Shown here: one piece after another, positions 25,540 through 34,987 of the stretch
Layout of the letters: every line of letters starts with the position of its first letter
Position numbering within the stretch: the stretch's first letter is position 1
Assembly (NCBI GenBank): GCA_024648695.1
Contig: JACAVV010000005.1
Location: 310,001 to 374,000 of the forward strand
Direction: 5' to 3'
DNA length: 64,000 bases
Source of the DNA: Nitrospina sp.
GTDB lineage: Bacteria; Nitrospinota; Nitrospinia; Nitrospinales; JACRGP01
The notes under the pieces: model-generated
Databases searched by the model: none
What the model was told of the DNA's origin: nothing
The model's input: the letters and a program-made list of their open reading frames with translations, nothing else
Translations under genes and position numbers: made by a program

Positions 25540-26502
25540 CTATGGATGAAAATTTGTCGTTTTGGTCAATTTTTCCATATCCGAGGGAAGCTTTGCCATA
25601 AATTGTAGCAGTTTTCCCGTTTCAGGATGGGTCAAAGTCAATCGGCTGGCGTGTAAGGCTTGTCTGGATATTGTATTTGACAAAGAACGCGGTAGCCCCC
25701 TTCCATATAAGGGATCTCCAAGAATGGCGTGACCCAAATTTGAAAAATGGACCCGGATCTGGTGGGTGCGCCCGGTTTTAGGAAACGCCTGGACCAATGA
25801 GTAATTTTCGAATTCCTTCAGCACCTGATACCGTGTTTCCGCCGACCGTCCCTGTGCAATGGCGGCCATTTTTTTACGATGCACACGGTGGCGTCCGATA
25901 GGGAAATCCATGACGCCGGATTTTTCTTTTAAGTGCCCGTGCACGATAGCGAGGTATTCTTTTTTTATTTCCCTTGATTTAAACTGATGACTCAGGCCCT
26001 GGAATGCCGAATCGGTTTTCGCCACCACGATCAGTCCGGAGGTGTCTTTGTCCAATCGGTGGACGATTCCAGGTCGTTCCACTCCGCCAATGGCCAATTG
26101 CTCCCCACAATGGTGAAGGAGCGCGTTCACCAGGGTGCCCTGGCTATGCCCCGGAGAAGGATGGACAACCATTCCCGCCGGTTTGTCGATAACTAACAGA
26201 TGCGCATCTTCATATATAATGTTTAAAGGGATGTCCTCCGGTTCCAGTTCCAAAGGAACGGGATCTGGAATTTCAAAATGTATATGGTCTCCAACCTTTA
26301 ACTTATATCCAGCCTTGCCGGGAATCCCGTTCACCTGAACACGTTTGGAATCAATCAATTTTCTGATAAAGGAACGGCTGATCTCCTCCTGCACTTCGGC
26401 GAGATACACATCCAGGCGAAGTTTTTGACAGGCGGGTTCGATCTCGTATTCAAAGGTTTGCATGGGGTTTGCAACCGCCTGAGCATAGGGCGGTTCACTC
26501 AA
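25540..26502 (-). CDS. rluD: RluD-family 23S rRNA pseudouridine synthase
   Basis: Protein of up to 320 residues. An N-terminal S4 RNA-binding domain (RLDVYLAEVQEEISRSFIRKLIDS) is followed by the RluA/RluD catalytic domain with HRLDKDTSGLIVVAKT, whose Asp is the nucleophile. It isomerises uridines in 23S rRNA. The ORF starts at TTG 26502, 13 bp after moaB; an ATG at 26463 (MQTFEYEIEP) is an alternative, and neither has a strong ribosome site. RluD versus RluC specificity is judged from overall resemblance only. Confidence 0.9.
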   Translation of the reverse strand: MSEPPYAQAVANPMQTFEYEIEPACQKLRLDVYLAEVQEEISRSFIRKLIDSKRVQVNGIPGKAGYKLKVGDHIHFEIPDPVPLELEPEDIPLNIIYEDAHLLVIDKPAGMVVHPSPGHSQGTLVNALLHHCGEQLAIGGVERPGIVHRLDKDTSGLIVVAKTDSAFQGLSHQFKSREIKKEYLAIVHGHLKEKSGVMDFPIGRHRVHRKKMAAIAQGRSAETRYQVLKEFENYSLVQAFPKTGRTHQIRVHFSNLGHAILGDPLYGRGLPRSLSNTISRQALHASRLTLTHPETGKLLQFMAKLPSDMEKLTKTTNFHP

Positions 26503-26515
26503 GGGAACTTAACTT

Positions 26516-27037
26516 CTATTTTTCCATAAGACGAGGCATCAGGGAAACCAGATTGCAGGGTTTGTGGGTGCTGTCCAACTGGTGCACGAGGATGTCGTCC
26601 CAGGCATCTTTACAAGCGCCCGTAGACCCGGGAAGCGCAAAAAGAAAGGTGCCTTGAGCCACACCGCCTGTTGCCCGCGATTGCATGGTGGAGGTTTTGA
26701 TATTCTGATAACTCAACATCCGGAACAATTCTCCGAAACCTGGAATATGCTTGTCAAACAAGGCTTCGAAAGCCTCAGGGGTCACGTCCCTGCCCGTCAC
26801 ACCGGTGCCACCGGTGGCAATCACCACATCCACATCCGGGGAGGCGATCCATTCTTTCAGCGCTTTTTGTATTTCTTCAATTTCGTCAACAACGATGCGC
26901 TTTTCGACGACATGGTGTCCCGCCCCTTTCACCCTTTCGACAAGGGTGTTGCCCGATTTGTCATCGACTTCGTTGCGGGTGTCGGAAATGGTCATGATCG
27001 CAACGTTAACAACTTGTTTTTCTGCTTTTGAATCCAT
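26516..27037 (-). CDS. moaB: MoaB/MogA-type molybdenum cofactor protein
   Basis: Cytosolic protein of 173 residues of the MoaB/MogA family, which adenylylates molybdopterin before molybdenum insertion. Visible family motifs are IMTISDTR, DVVIATGGTGVTGRDVTPEA and the MPT-binding LFALPGSTGACKDAWD. GGAG precedes the ATG. It lies directly upstream of the rluD-type gene and is probably co-transcribed with it. No other moa, moe or molybdoenzyme genes are in the window. MoaB and MogA cannot be separated firmly by eye. Confidence 0.88.
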   Translation of the reverse strand: MDSKAEKQVVNVAIMTISDTRNEVDDKSGNTLVERVKGAGHHVVEKRIVVDEIEEIQKALKEWIASPDVDVVIATGGTGVTGRDVTPEAFEALFDKHIPGFGELFRMLSYQNIKTSTMQSRATGGVAQGTFLFALPGSTGACKDAWDDILVHQLDSTHKPCNLVSLMPRLMEK

Positions 27038-27341
27038 AAAAACGAGGTCTCCAGATAAAATTTGATCCTAATAGTATCAATTGCCCTCCCGGGATGCAAC
27101 TGGTCTCATGAGGTCAAACTGGATATTTATTTTGTTTCAGGAAAATTCGAATATTCTACATGAATGCGGAGAAGGATTAGCAGGATTTCATAAAACCTTA
27201 AACGGACACTAAAAAAACTCACTGAACAATACTTCATTCAGGAAACCATGTTTTTTTTTAATGATTTCTGATATCATCGCCCCTGTGCCTTATTTCAAAT
27301 ACGATACCTCGTTAAACTCCCCACCTTTTCCCATCTAAAAT

Positions 27342-28865
27342 ATGAACAAAATCCTAATCGTTTCCCACGAACCCATAACGCCCAATATGGCGGGTCCGCC
27401 TATCCGTTCCCTCGAACTGGCGCGGGGCCTGGGTCTGGATTTTGAGGTGACTCTGGCTGTACCGAATGATATTTCCTTGCCCGAAGAACCATTCAAAACG
27501 TCGCGCTACGATCCAAATTCTTTAAAAGTTCTGTCTGAAGAAAGCAATGTGGTGATTCTTGCGGGTTTTCTTCTGCCTTCGTACCCATTTTTGAAGAAAT
27601 GTTCCGCTTCCCTGGTACTGGATATTTACGATCCGGTTCTGTTCGAACTGCTGGAGATCCGCGCAAACCAAAGCCCATGGGAACAAAAGGAGGAGTTCTA
27701 CCGTTTTCTTTCATCCTTTGACGAACAGATGCGTGAAGGCGATTTTTTTATCTGCGCCAGCGAGGCTCAACGCGGTCTCTGGATGGGCATGTTGCTGGCC
27801 GCCGGACGCGTGAACGCGGTGACTTATCAGCATGACCGTGCTCTGCGCTCATTAGTGGACCTGGTGCCTTTCGGCTTACCGGGAGACCCTCCCAAAAAGA
27901 AGAAACGGGTTATGAAGGGTGTCCACCCGCTCATTGCCAAAGACGACAAGGTGATTCTGTGGGGCGGCGGCATTTACGATTGGCTGGATCCGCTCACGGC
28001 AGTGCGTGCTATGGAAATTGTTTACAAAAAACGCCAGGATGTAAAACTGTTTTTCATGGGATGCAAATATCCTAATCCGGCAGTGCATATGCGCCTCATT
28101 CCCGAAACGTTTCAATTGAGTGACGAGTTGGGACTCACCGACAAGGCGGTGATCTTTAATGACTGGGTAGCTTACGAGGACCGCGGTGATTATCTGCTTG
28201 AGTCAGATATCGGCCTCAGCTTGCACCCGGATTCCATCGAAACGGATTTTTCCTATCGCACAAGAATCCTCGACTATATCTGGGCCGGACTCCCCATCAT
28301 CACCACCCGGGGCGGTGCGTTAAGTGATGAGGTGCGGGATAAGGAAATGGGGATCGTGGTAGATTATTACGATCATGAAAACCTTGCCCGGACCCTGCTC
28401 GATATTCTGGACGGAAATCTCGATTTGGAATCGTATAAACAAAACCAGGAACGGCATCGAAAAGACTATTCGTGGCAATCAGCAATCGAACCGTTAAAAC
28501 GGTTTTGCGAGAACCCGTGCAGATGGATGGACAAACAGTTCCTGGTCGAACGATGGTCCATTGTCAGCCCGGAATATTATTTGAAACGCGTCAAAAGTAT
28601 TCAGGAGACGGAGGGGGCGGGTTCTATTTTCAAACGCAGTCTACTTTTTATGCTGAGGCTTTCGTTGAAAGGGACTATGGAGTTACAAAGTTATATGGAC
28701 AGGGCCGCATTGAAACTCCTTCCCAATCCACAAAAGCCCGCGCCGATTCGAATGTTAAAAGTCGTTTTATCCTGGATATTACGGCCATCACAAAGTGTCA
28801 ACAGATCCCTGCAAACCTTTTTACATCGTTTTGGGGAAAAACTATTGCCTCCACCCAGGTCATGA
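27342..28865 (+). CDS. GT-B (GT4-like) glycosyltransferase
   Basis: Protein of 507 residues with a GT-B layout: an N-terminal Rossmann domain (ILIVSHEPITPNMAGPPIRSLELARGL), a middle VILWGGGIYDWLDPLTAVRAM, and a donor site SDIGLSLHPDSIETDFSYRTRILDYIWAGLPIITTRGG, which resembles the EAMA/GLP pattern of GT4 enzymes. The C-terminal 90 residues are extra and basic, possibly a membrane-contact region. It is first gene of a plus-strand glycan cluster; the next gene begins with ATGA overlap, so the two are coupled. Sugar and acceptor are unknown. Confidence 0.75.
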   Translation: MNKILIVSHEPITPNMAGPPIRSLELARGLGLDFEVTLAVPNDISLPEEPFKTSRYDPNSLKVLSEESNVVILAGFLLPSYPFLKKCSASLVLDIYDPVLFELLEIRANQSPWEQKEEFYRFLSSFDEQMREGDFFICASEAQRGLWMGMLLAAGRVNAVTYQHDRALRSLVDLVPFGLPGDPPKKKKRVMKGVHPLIAKDDKVILWGGGIYDWLDPLTAVRAMEIVYKKRQDVKLFFMGCKYPNPAVHMRLIPETFQLSDELGLTDKAVIFNDWVAYEDRGDYLLESDIGLSLHPDSIETDFSYRTRILDYIWAGLPIITTRGGALSDEVRDKEMGIVVDYYDHENLARTLLDILDGNLDLESYKQNQERHRKDYSWQSAIEPLKRFCENPCRWMDKQFLVERWSIVSPEYYLKRVKSIQETEGAGSIFKRSLLFMLRLSLKGTMELQSYMDRAALKLLPNPQKPAPIRMLKVVLSWILRPSQSVNRSLQTFLHRFGEKLLPPPRS

Positions 28866-29881
28866 ATCCGGAAGCCACATCCCATCCTGAAGTCAGCGTC
28901 ATTATTCCCACATTCAATGGCCGGCACTTGCTGGAGTCCTGCCTTCCTTCATTGTTTCGGCAAAATTACACGGGATTCGAAGTGATCGTTGTCGACAACG
29001 GTTCTTCTGATGGAACTGAGGATTATTTAAAAAAAGAATTTCCCCAGGTTCGGGGTTTTTATTTTAAAGAACAATTGTATTTTGCCAAAGCCGCCAATGC
29101 CGGGATCCGTTCTGCGCGCGGCGATTACATCGTGATGCTGAACAACGATACGGAAGTCGATCCAGACTGGTTGCAGGAGTTGAAGGCGGTAATGGACCGG
29201 GAACCCGATCTGGGATCAGTGGCCTCCAAAATGCTCGATTTTGACAAGCGCGACATTCTGGATGGAGCGGGAGACCTTTATGTAAAAACCGGGATGGCTT
29301 ACCGCTTCGGCTGGTCTTTGCCGGACTCTCCGGCATTTCAAAAGCCGATGCGATTGTTCGGAGCCTGTGGCGGGGCGGCCATGTACCGGAAAAGTTTGTT
29401 AGAAACCATTGGTCTGTTCGATGAAGATTTTAAAATGTACTACGAGGATGTAGACCTGAATTTTCGCGCCCAACTCTACGGATACCCTTGCCAGTTTGTT
29501 CCCACTGCCCGCTTGTACCATAAAGGTTCTGCGCCAAAAGAAGGTGAGAAAAGCCAGAACGATGCGGATATCCTTTATCTCATTTCCCGAAACAGCTTAT
29601 GGACGGTTTTGAAAAATTATCCACTGGCCCTTTTGACCCGAAACTTCCGATCCATTTTGCGTTCCCGTTACCAGCATGCCCGGGCTTATTACCAGCAAAG
29701 CCGGGAATTGGGCTGGGCGTATACCAAAGGCATTCTGCATGCCATTCTTAAATGCGGACCTATTTTGAAAAAGCGTTGGCTCTTGCAAAGCCAAACCCGT
29801 CCGGGATCCAGTTATTTTCGCCACCTGTTTCAGCAATCGGATGAATTGATGAAGATTGATGAACATTACCAACCGCAATAG
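28862..29881 (+). CDS. GT2 family glycosyltransferase (rhamnosyltransferase-like)
   Basis: About 339 residues. The track ORF starts at 28472 inside the previous gene, but the ATG at 28862 overlaps the upstream stop as ATGA and puts the GT2 core in its usual place. Motifs are VSVIIPTFNGRHLLESC, VIVVDNGSSDGTEDYL, the metal site MLNNDTEVDPDWL and the catalytic acidic region FKMYYEDVDLNFRAQLYGY. This is the WbbL/rhamnosyltransferase-like subgroup. It is translationally coupled to the GT4-like gene, so both probably act on the same glycan. Confidence 0.88.
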   Translation: MNPEATSHPEVSVIIPTFNGRHLLESCLPSLFRQNYTGFEVIVVDNGSSDGTEDYLKKEFPQVRGFYFKEQLYFAKAANAGIRSARGDYIVMLNNDTEVDPDWLQELKAVMDREPDLGSVASKMLDFDKRDILDGAGDLYVKTGMAYRFGWSLPDSPAFQKPMRLFGACGGAAMYRKSLLETIGLFDEDFKMYYEDVDLNFRAQLYGYPCQFVPTARLYHKGSAPKEGEKSQNDADILYLISRNSLWTVLKNYPLALLTRNFRSILRSRYQHARAYYQQSRELGWAYTKGILHAILKCGPILKKRWLLQSQTRPGSSYFRHLFQQSDELMKIDEHYQPQ

Positions 29882-29996
29882 AACACATGCTACAAAACCC
29901 AATTCGTTTAGAGTGGGGTCCGATATTCATTCCATTTTTTGTTAAAATATACCTTTGAATTTCCGGCAATCCGAGTTTCCCAGGAACAAAATATCC

Positions 29997-31730
29997 ATGT
30001 TATTACCCGACCCCTTTATTAAAGCCGTTGAAGCTTATGCAAAACCTGTTGAAGACGAGGCGGCGCGAAAAAATATCCTGGATCATCATCTGAATTCCAC
30101 GCCCCTCTTTTCATATGCGTCTGCGATTGAACACTACCAGACTATAAAGGGGAAGGAAATCCTTAGCTCTGGATGTTCCTCCGGGGGATTCGTTTCGATG
30201 TTTCTCGAAAAGGGAGCGACCCGTGCCTATGGAGTGGAAACCGATCCTGCACTGGTGAATCTAGCACGCCTGCGTTTTGCTGGAACGGAATGGGAATCTC
30301 AGGTACAAATCGATTCCTGTTCCGGGGAGGTTTTGCCCTATCCAGACGATACCTTCGATATCATATCCAGTTTGCACGTTATGGAGCACACCCAGGATAA
30401 CGGCCTGTATCTCTCCGAAATTTTCAGGGTATTGAAACCGGGAGGCATTTTGTTTCTGGAAATTCCCAACCGGTATTTCAGGAAGGAACAACATACTCAA
30501 ATCCCATACATTCATTACCTGCCAATGCGATTCAGAAAATGGGTGACCGGATGCATCACGAAAACCTTTCTGGCCCAAAAGGTCACTCCCGGTTTCCTGC
30601 ATAGATTGAACCTGATGACGAACTTGCATTTTCCATCGCCGGCCCAGTTGATGGATATGGTTTCTGCCCTGAGTTCCCACTACGATCTGAAAATGGAGGA
30701 TGCGTTTTATCATATTCCGGGCAAGGCAAACTTTCGTCAGGAAATCACGCCCTACCTGATAGGACCTCACAAAAAAATGAACAGTTTCAGAATGGTGGTC
30801 AGAAAACTTGAGAACAAAGCCATCAAGCCTGTTAAAACCGGCGAAGATACCCACGCGCAATGGCAGAAACTAACCGGCTACAACTCTTATCAGGAAGCAC
30901 TCGACAGCTGTCCTTCCGAAGTTTTAAAGCAAGCGGTCAGAAAACACCTCAAACCGATGGAAGGCCAAAGGGAATACGACAACACCCTGTTTTCTTACAT
31001 CGACTATTCCCGCTTTGTTCAATGGAGTAAGGAAATCGAACCCTATTTTTCTTTTCCCGGCAAACGAATACTGAGTTCCGGTTGCGGCACAGGGGGGTGC
31101 TTGTACGCGTTTCTGGAAAAAGGGGCGGAACATGCTTCCGGTATCGAGGTGGAATCGCATTTGGTGGATTTCGCCAAATTGCGGTTTGAGGATTCCGAAT
31201 TTGCGAACCAGGTGGATATCCGGCTTTATTCCGGCGGCACCCTGCCTTATGACAACGAATCCTTTGACCTTGTCTACAGCATGCATGTATTGGAGCATAC
31301 CGAGGATAATGAGGAATATTTACGGGAACATTTACGCGTGCTGAAACCCGGAGGCCTCCTGTTTCTGGAAGTTCCCAACCGCTACTTTGTATTGGAACAG
31401 CATGTCCACTTGCGTTATATCCATTGGCTTTCGAAACAGTGGCGCAACCGGCTCATCCCTGTATTCCTGTCACCTCCCTTCACCTGGCTCCTTTCCGAAG
31501 ACCGTCGCAACAGGATGAGAGGAATGATCGATTTCAACTTACCATCACCAGCGCAATTGATGGACCTTATGGAAGAACTCAAGGAGGATTACCCCCTGGA
31601 ACGGGAAGATGCTTTTTTTCACAACCCCAGCAAATTAAAATTCAAACCCACCCGGTTTCCCTATTTGGTGGGAAAACAAAGAAAACAATTAAGCTTTCGT
31701 ATCATTTTTAAAAAAAGGCCTGGCGATTAA
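29997..31730 (+). CDS. Tandem-duplicated SAM-dependent methyltransferase
   Basis: Protein of about 577 residues made of two homologous halves, each a class I methyltransferase. The first has the SAM-binding KEILSSGCSSGGFVSMFLEKGA and DDTFDIISSLHVMEHTQDN; the second KRILSSGCGTGGCLYAFLEKGA and NESFDLVYSMHVLEHTEDN. Each half ends with VLKPGG(I/L)LFLE(I/V)PNRYF and an SPAQLMD segment. Motif I (usually GxGxG) is GCSSG in the first half and GCGTG in the second. The start at 29997 (MLLPDPFI) has AGGA upstream and is preferred to the TTG at 29955. It lies inside the glycan cluster, so a sugar or glycan-tip methylation role is likely but inferred. Confidence 0.8.
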   Translation: MLLPDPFIKAVEAYAKPVEDEAARKNILDHHLNSTPLFSYASAIEHYQTIKGKEILSSGCSSGGFVSMFLEKGATRAYGVETDPALVNLARLRFAGTEWESQVQIDSCSGEVLPYPDDTFDIISSLHVMEHTQDNGLYLSEIFRVLKPGGILFLEIPNRYFRKEQHTQIPYIHYLPMRFRKWVTGCITKTFLAQKVTPGFLHRLNLMTNLHFPSPAQLMDMVSALSSHYDLKMEDAFYHIPGKANFRQEITPYLIGPHKKMNSFRMVVRKLENKAIKPVKTGEDTHAQWQKLTGYNSYQEALDSCPSEVLKQAVRKHLKPMEGQREYDNTLFSYIDYSRFVQWSKEIEPYFSFPGKRILSSGCGTGGCLYAFLEKGAEHASGIEVESHLVDFAKLRFEDSEFANQVDIRLYSGGTLPYDNESFDLVYSMHVLEHTEDNEEYLREHLRVLKPGGLLFLEVPNRYFVLEQHVHLRYIHWLSKQWRNRLIPVFLSPPFTWLLSEDRRNRMRGMIDFNLPSPAQLMDLMEELKEDYPLEREDAFFHNPSKLKFKPTRFPYLVGKQRKQLSFRIIFKKRPGD

Positions 31731-31786
31731 ATTCGTCGGAACCTGATTTCTATAGTTTTTTCTTCACAAACCATCCAGGTCCCACA

Positions 31787-32785
31787 ATGGCCGCCCAGTC
31801 CAAAAACTCAATGCCCGAGCCTGTTCCTGACCCGCTTGTTTCCGTTGTCATCATCAATTGGAACGGCGAACGCCTCCTGCCCGCTTGTTTGACCTCACTT
31901 AAAAAGCAGACCTATACGAATCTGGAAACGATACTCATTGATAACGCCTCACGGGACCGTTCATTGGAGATTGTGGAAGAACAAATGCCTGAGGTGCAGG
32001 TGATCCGCAATTCTGAAAATTGCGGATTCTCCAAAGCCGCGAATCAGGGCATTGAAAGGTCCCTAGGGGAATACGCTTTGCTATTGAATATCGATGTGGA
32101 GCTGGATCCGGATTACATTCTGGAGCTTGTAAAAGACGCCTGCACTCATCCCGAAGCCGGATCGTTTGGAGGGAAATTACTGCGTTCCGATTCCAGAGAC
32201 CATGATATAGAGATTATCGATTCCACGGGTTTGATCCTGTTAAAAAACAAGCGCCGTCCCTGGGACCGTGGGGCCGGTCAACCCGACCAAGGACAATACG
32301 CCGAAGCCGAAAATGTATTAGGAGTCAATGCGGCCGCGGCCCTGTATCGCAAATCCATGCTGGAGGCTATTGCCCAAAACGGCCAGATTTTTGACGAAGA
32401 TTTTTTTATCTATTTCGAAGATGTAGACCTTGCCCTTCGGGCCTGCCTGCAAGGCTGGGAAAGCCGTTACGTACCCACAGCCTTTGCCTACCACCTGCGC
32501 GAGGGTACAGAAGGCGTGCGACAGGGTGAGATTCGAGCCTGCTCTTCCCGCAATCGGTATCTAGTTTATTTGAAAAACGAACCCTGGCAGGTTTTCCTGA
32601 GCGGCCTCATCCAAATCCTGTGGATTGAATCCCTTAGAGTCCTGTCTTATGCGGTGAAAGATCCCTGGGCCCTGCTGGGATTTTTCAAGTTTCTCTACAG
32701 CTTTCCCCGAATGCTCAAAAAACGGAAACGCATTCAGTCACAAGCAAAAATCAGCGCCAGGGAATTTCAACGCTGGTACGAATAA
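31787..32785 (+). CDS. GT2 family glycosyltransferase
   Basis: Family 2 glycosyltransferase of 332 residues. Core motifs are VSVVIINWNGERLLPACL, TILIDNASRDRSLEIV, CGFSKAANQGI, LLLNIDVELDPDYI in the place of the DxD metal motif and FFIYFEDVDLALRACLQGW near the catalytic base. A C-terminal hydrophobic stretch (ALLGFFKFLYSF) could touch the membrane. It resembles the GT2 at 28862 more than the MKILxH pair at 9-11 kb. It is last gene of the plus-strand glycan cluster, 56 bp after the methyltransferase. Confidence 0.87.
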   Translation: MAAQSKNSMPEPVPDPLVSVVIINWNGERLLPACLTSLKKQTYTNLETILIDNASRDRSLEIVEEQMPEVQVIRNSENCGFSKAANQGIERSLGEYALLLNIDVELDPDYILELVKDACTHPEAGSFGGKLLRSDSRDHDIEIIDSTGLILLKNKRRPWDRGAGQPDQGQYAEAENVLGVNAAAALYRKSMLEAIAQNGQIFDEDFFIYFEDVDLALRACLQGWESRYVPTAFAYHLREGTEGVRQGEIRACSSRNRYLVYLKNEPWQVFLSGLIQILWIESLRVLSYAVKDPWALLGFFKFLYSFPRMLKKRKRIQSQAKISAREFQRWYE

Positions 32786-32880
32786 ATGCGGGCTATCAGA
32801 ACCCCAATACGGTTTCCAAATTCTACTAGCTCAAAAGGGCTTAATTCGGATAATTCATCAGCCTATCAGGAACAGGCAGA

Positions 32881-34674
32881 CTAACTTTTAGGGGGAGGGC
32901 AATAACTGATGAGAGTGTCTCCAGGTTTGATTTTTAATTCCGTTTTACCGGTAACCAGGGTCAGGTCCTTGTTTTCCCGGATCAGGACCAAAGGCAGAAG
33001 ATCGGGTGGGTTGGTCTCGAAATACGTTTCCAGCCCAAACTCTTCGGTGAATTGCGTTTTTTTCAATCCCCAGCCAATATAATACATTCCCAAAAGCGAT
33101 TCGAACCGGACGTCTTCCTTAAAAGCGATTTGGCCACGTGCGGAATTGCGCAACCCCTTGGCTTCATCCTGGTCCCGGGTGTGCATTGCCAGTTGATACA
33201 CATTGTTGGGTCCCAGGTGCGTCAGATAGGCGCTACAGACCAGGGCATTGTAGGCATCATTTCCTGTAGCCGCAAGCAGTTTTCCCATCGCCGATAAGTC
33301 GAGTTTCTGCTCGCTGTTTTCTGACAAGATTTCGCCAAAATAAACCGGCAAGCCTTGCAAACGGGCTGGACGCAGACTGTGCCAGGAGTTGTCTACAATC
33401 AGGACGGGCACTCCGGAATCCTTAATTTCACTTGCCAGATCTATGTTGAATGGTGAGGCGCCGATTATAAGGAGGCCTTTGCCCGTATCATCCGCAAGAC
33501 CCAGTTTACGGGCGACCCACCCAAATGAGAAGCCATGAACGACAACTGTAGTGAATACCGCCGCAAATACCAAAGGCACCAGGTACGTCGCATCCTCATA
33601 TCCAACCGCAATCAGGCGGGGTGCAAAAAGACCGGCCATGGACGCCGCAACCACACCTCGGGGCGCAATCCAGCCAACCAGCAAGCGTTCGTTCCAGGCC
33701 AGATTGGATCGCCATGTTGCCAGCAGGATTGAAGCGGGTCTCACCAGAAATAGCAGGCAAATCAAAAAAATCACCGCCCGCCAATCCAGTCTTGCAAAGA
33801 TTTCCAAATTCAAACCGGACGTTAAAAGAATGAAAACGGTGGAGACGAGAAAAATCGAGATGTTTTCCTTGAACCGCCTGAGTTCGTGAATGATGACTAG
33901 ACCGGTGTTGCCCACCATGATCCCGAACAGCGTGACCGCCAGAAGTCCGGCCTCGTGCTGAAACATGTTCGCGACGCCAAAAATGATGAAGACGAGAGAG
34001 AGAATTGCAGGAACCTTTAAAAACTCCGGAATATAATCCTTGTCGATCGCTTTCTTTAACAGATAGCCACCACCTAAACCCAACAAGGCCGAAGCAGAAA
34101 AAGCGATGCCCAGGCTTAACAAAATGTGCATGGACGTGTCGGCCTGGGAAACAAAATATTCAAACACCAGAACGGCCAACAATGCGCCAAGCGGATCGTT
34201 GACGATGCCTTCCCATTTCAGAAGAGACGTGGTGTGTGTATCGATGCGGGTTTGCCGAATAAGGGGAAGGATGACTGTGGGCCCGGTGACCACTAAAATG
34301 GCGGACAGCACCCAGGAGACTTCGGCGGACAAGCCAACGAAATAGTGAATAGGAATAAACCCAATGATCCAGGCCAGAGGCAGACCAAGGATCACCAGAC
34401 GCCTCACTGCCAGACCAGCTTGCTTCAGTTCGTGCAGACGCAAACTCAATCCGCCCTCAAACAGAATCAAGGCAATCGCCAGCTTGATCAAAACCGGGAC
34501 CAACTCTCCAAAATCGCGGGCAGGATTCACCCATCCAAAAATCGGTCCCGCCAACACACCCGATAAAGTCAACAAAACAATGGAAGGCACCTTGAATTTC
34601 CATCCCATCCATTGTGATAAGATACCCAGGGCGATTACCAAAACCAGTTTTTCCAGGACAATGTCTTGAGTCAT
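32881..34674 (-). CDS. CPA1-type cation:proton antiporter with RCK domain
   Basis: Inner-membrane protein of 597 residues. About twelve transmembrane helices occupy residues 1-400, with LVVTGPTVILPLIRQTR and the ion-binding pair in WEGIVNDPLGALLAVLV (Asn-Asp, the CPA1 signature for electroneutral Na+/H+ exchange). The C-terminal 190 residues are a cytosolic regulatory part: a nucleotide-binding RCK/TrkA-N-like domain (GLLIIGASPFNIDLASEIKDSG) and a short TrkA-C-like end. It exports Na+ or K+ in exchange for H+ for pH and salt balance. It is a single gene, convergent with the glycan cluster. Confidence 0.88.
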   Translation of the reverse strand: MTQDIVLEKLVLVIALGILSQWMGWKFKVPSIVLLTLSGVLAGPIFGWVNPARDFGELVPVLIKLAIALILFEGGLSLRLHELKQAGLAVRRLVILGLPLAWIIGFIPIHYFVGLSAEVSWVLSAILVVTGPTVILPLIRQTRIDTHTTSLLKWEGIVNDPLGALLAVLVFEYFVSQADTSMHILLSLGIAFSASALLGLGGGYLLKKAIDKDYIPEFLKVPAILSLVFIIFGVANMFQHEAGLLAVTLFGIMVGNTGLVIIHELRRFKENISIFLVSTVFILLTSGLNLEIFARLDWRAVIFLICLLFLVRPASILLATWRSNLAWNERLLVGWIAPRGVVAASMAGLFAPRLIAVGYEDATYLVPLVFAAVFTTVVVHGFSFGWVARKLGLADDTGKGLLIIGASPFNIDLASEIKDSGVPVLIVDNSWHSLRPARLQGLPVYFGEILSENSEQKLDLSAMGKLLAATGNDAYNALVCSAYLTHLGPNNVYQLAMHTRDQDEAKGLRNSARGQIAFKEDVRFESLLGMYYIGWGLKKTQFTEEFGLETYFETNPPDLLPLVLIRENKDLTLVTGKTELKIKPGDTLISYCPPPKS

Positions 34675-34987
34675 AAGCGGCGCAGGTTTAATTTAAAGCC
34701 CGGTTTCAAAATGGAATTCAGGGAAAAATATATTCTTATCTATAATGCGGGCATTTAATTCAGTTAAAAATCAATCGGGAGAGTCGTATTTTAAAGACAA
34801 GAATCAACAATATCCTCTTAAAAAAACATTAAATACGGATTGTGTCAACAAAACCCCGCAAATTTTTACGGTTGGAGTCTTGTTAAATATAAAAAATAAC
34901 GAATTAAAGGTTGGAAAAGGCAAACGGCATGGCAACCTGTTGCCTGAATGGTCGTGGGAATTTAATGAATTGTTTACTGGAAACTCA

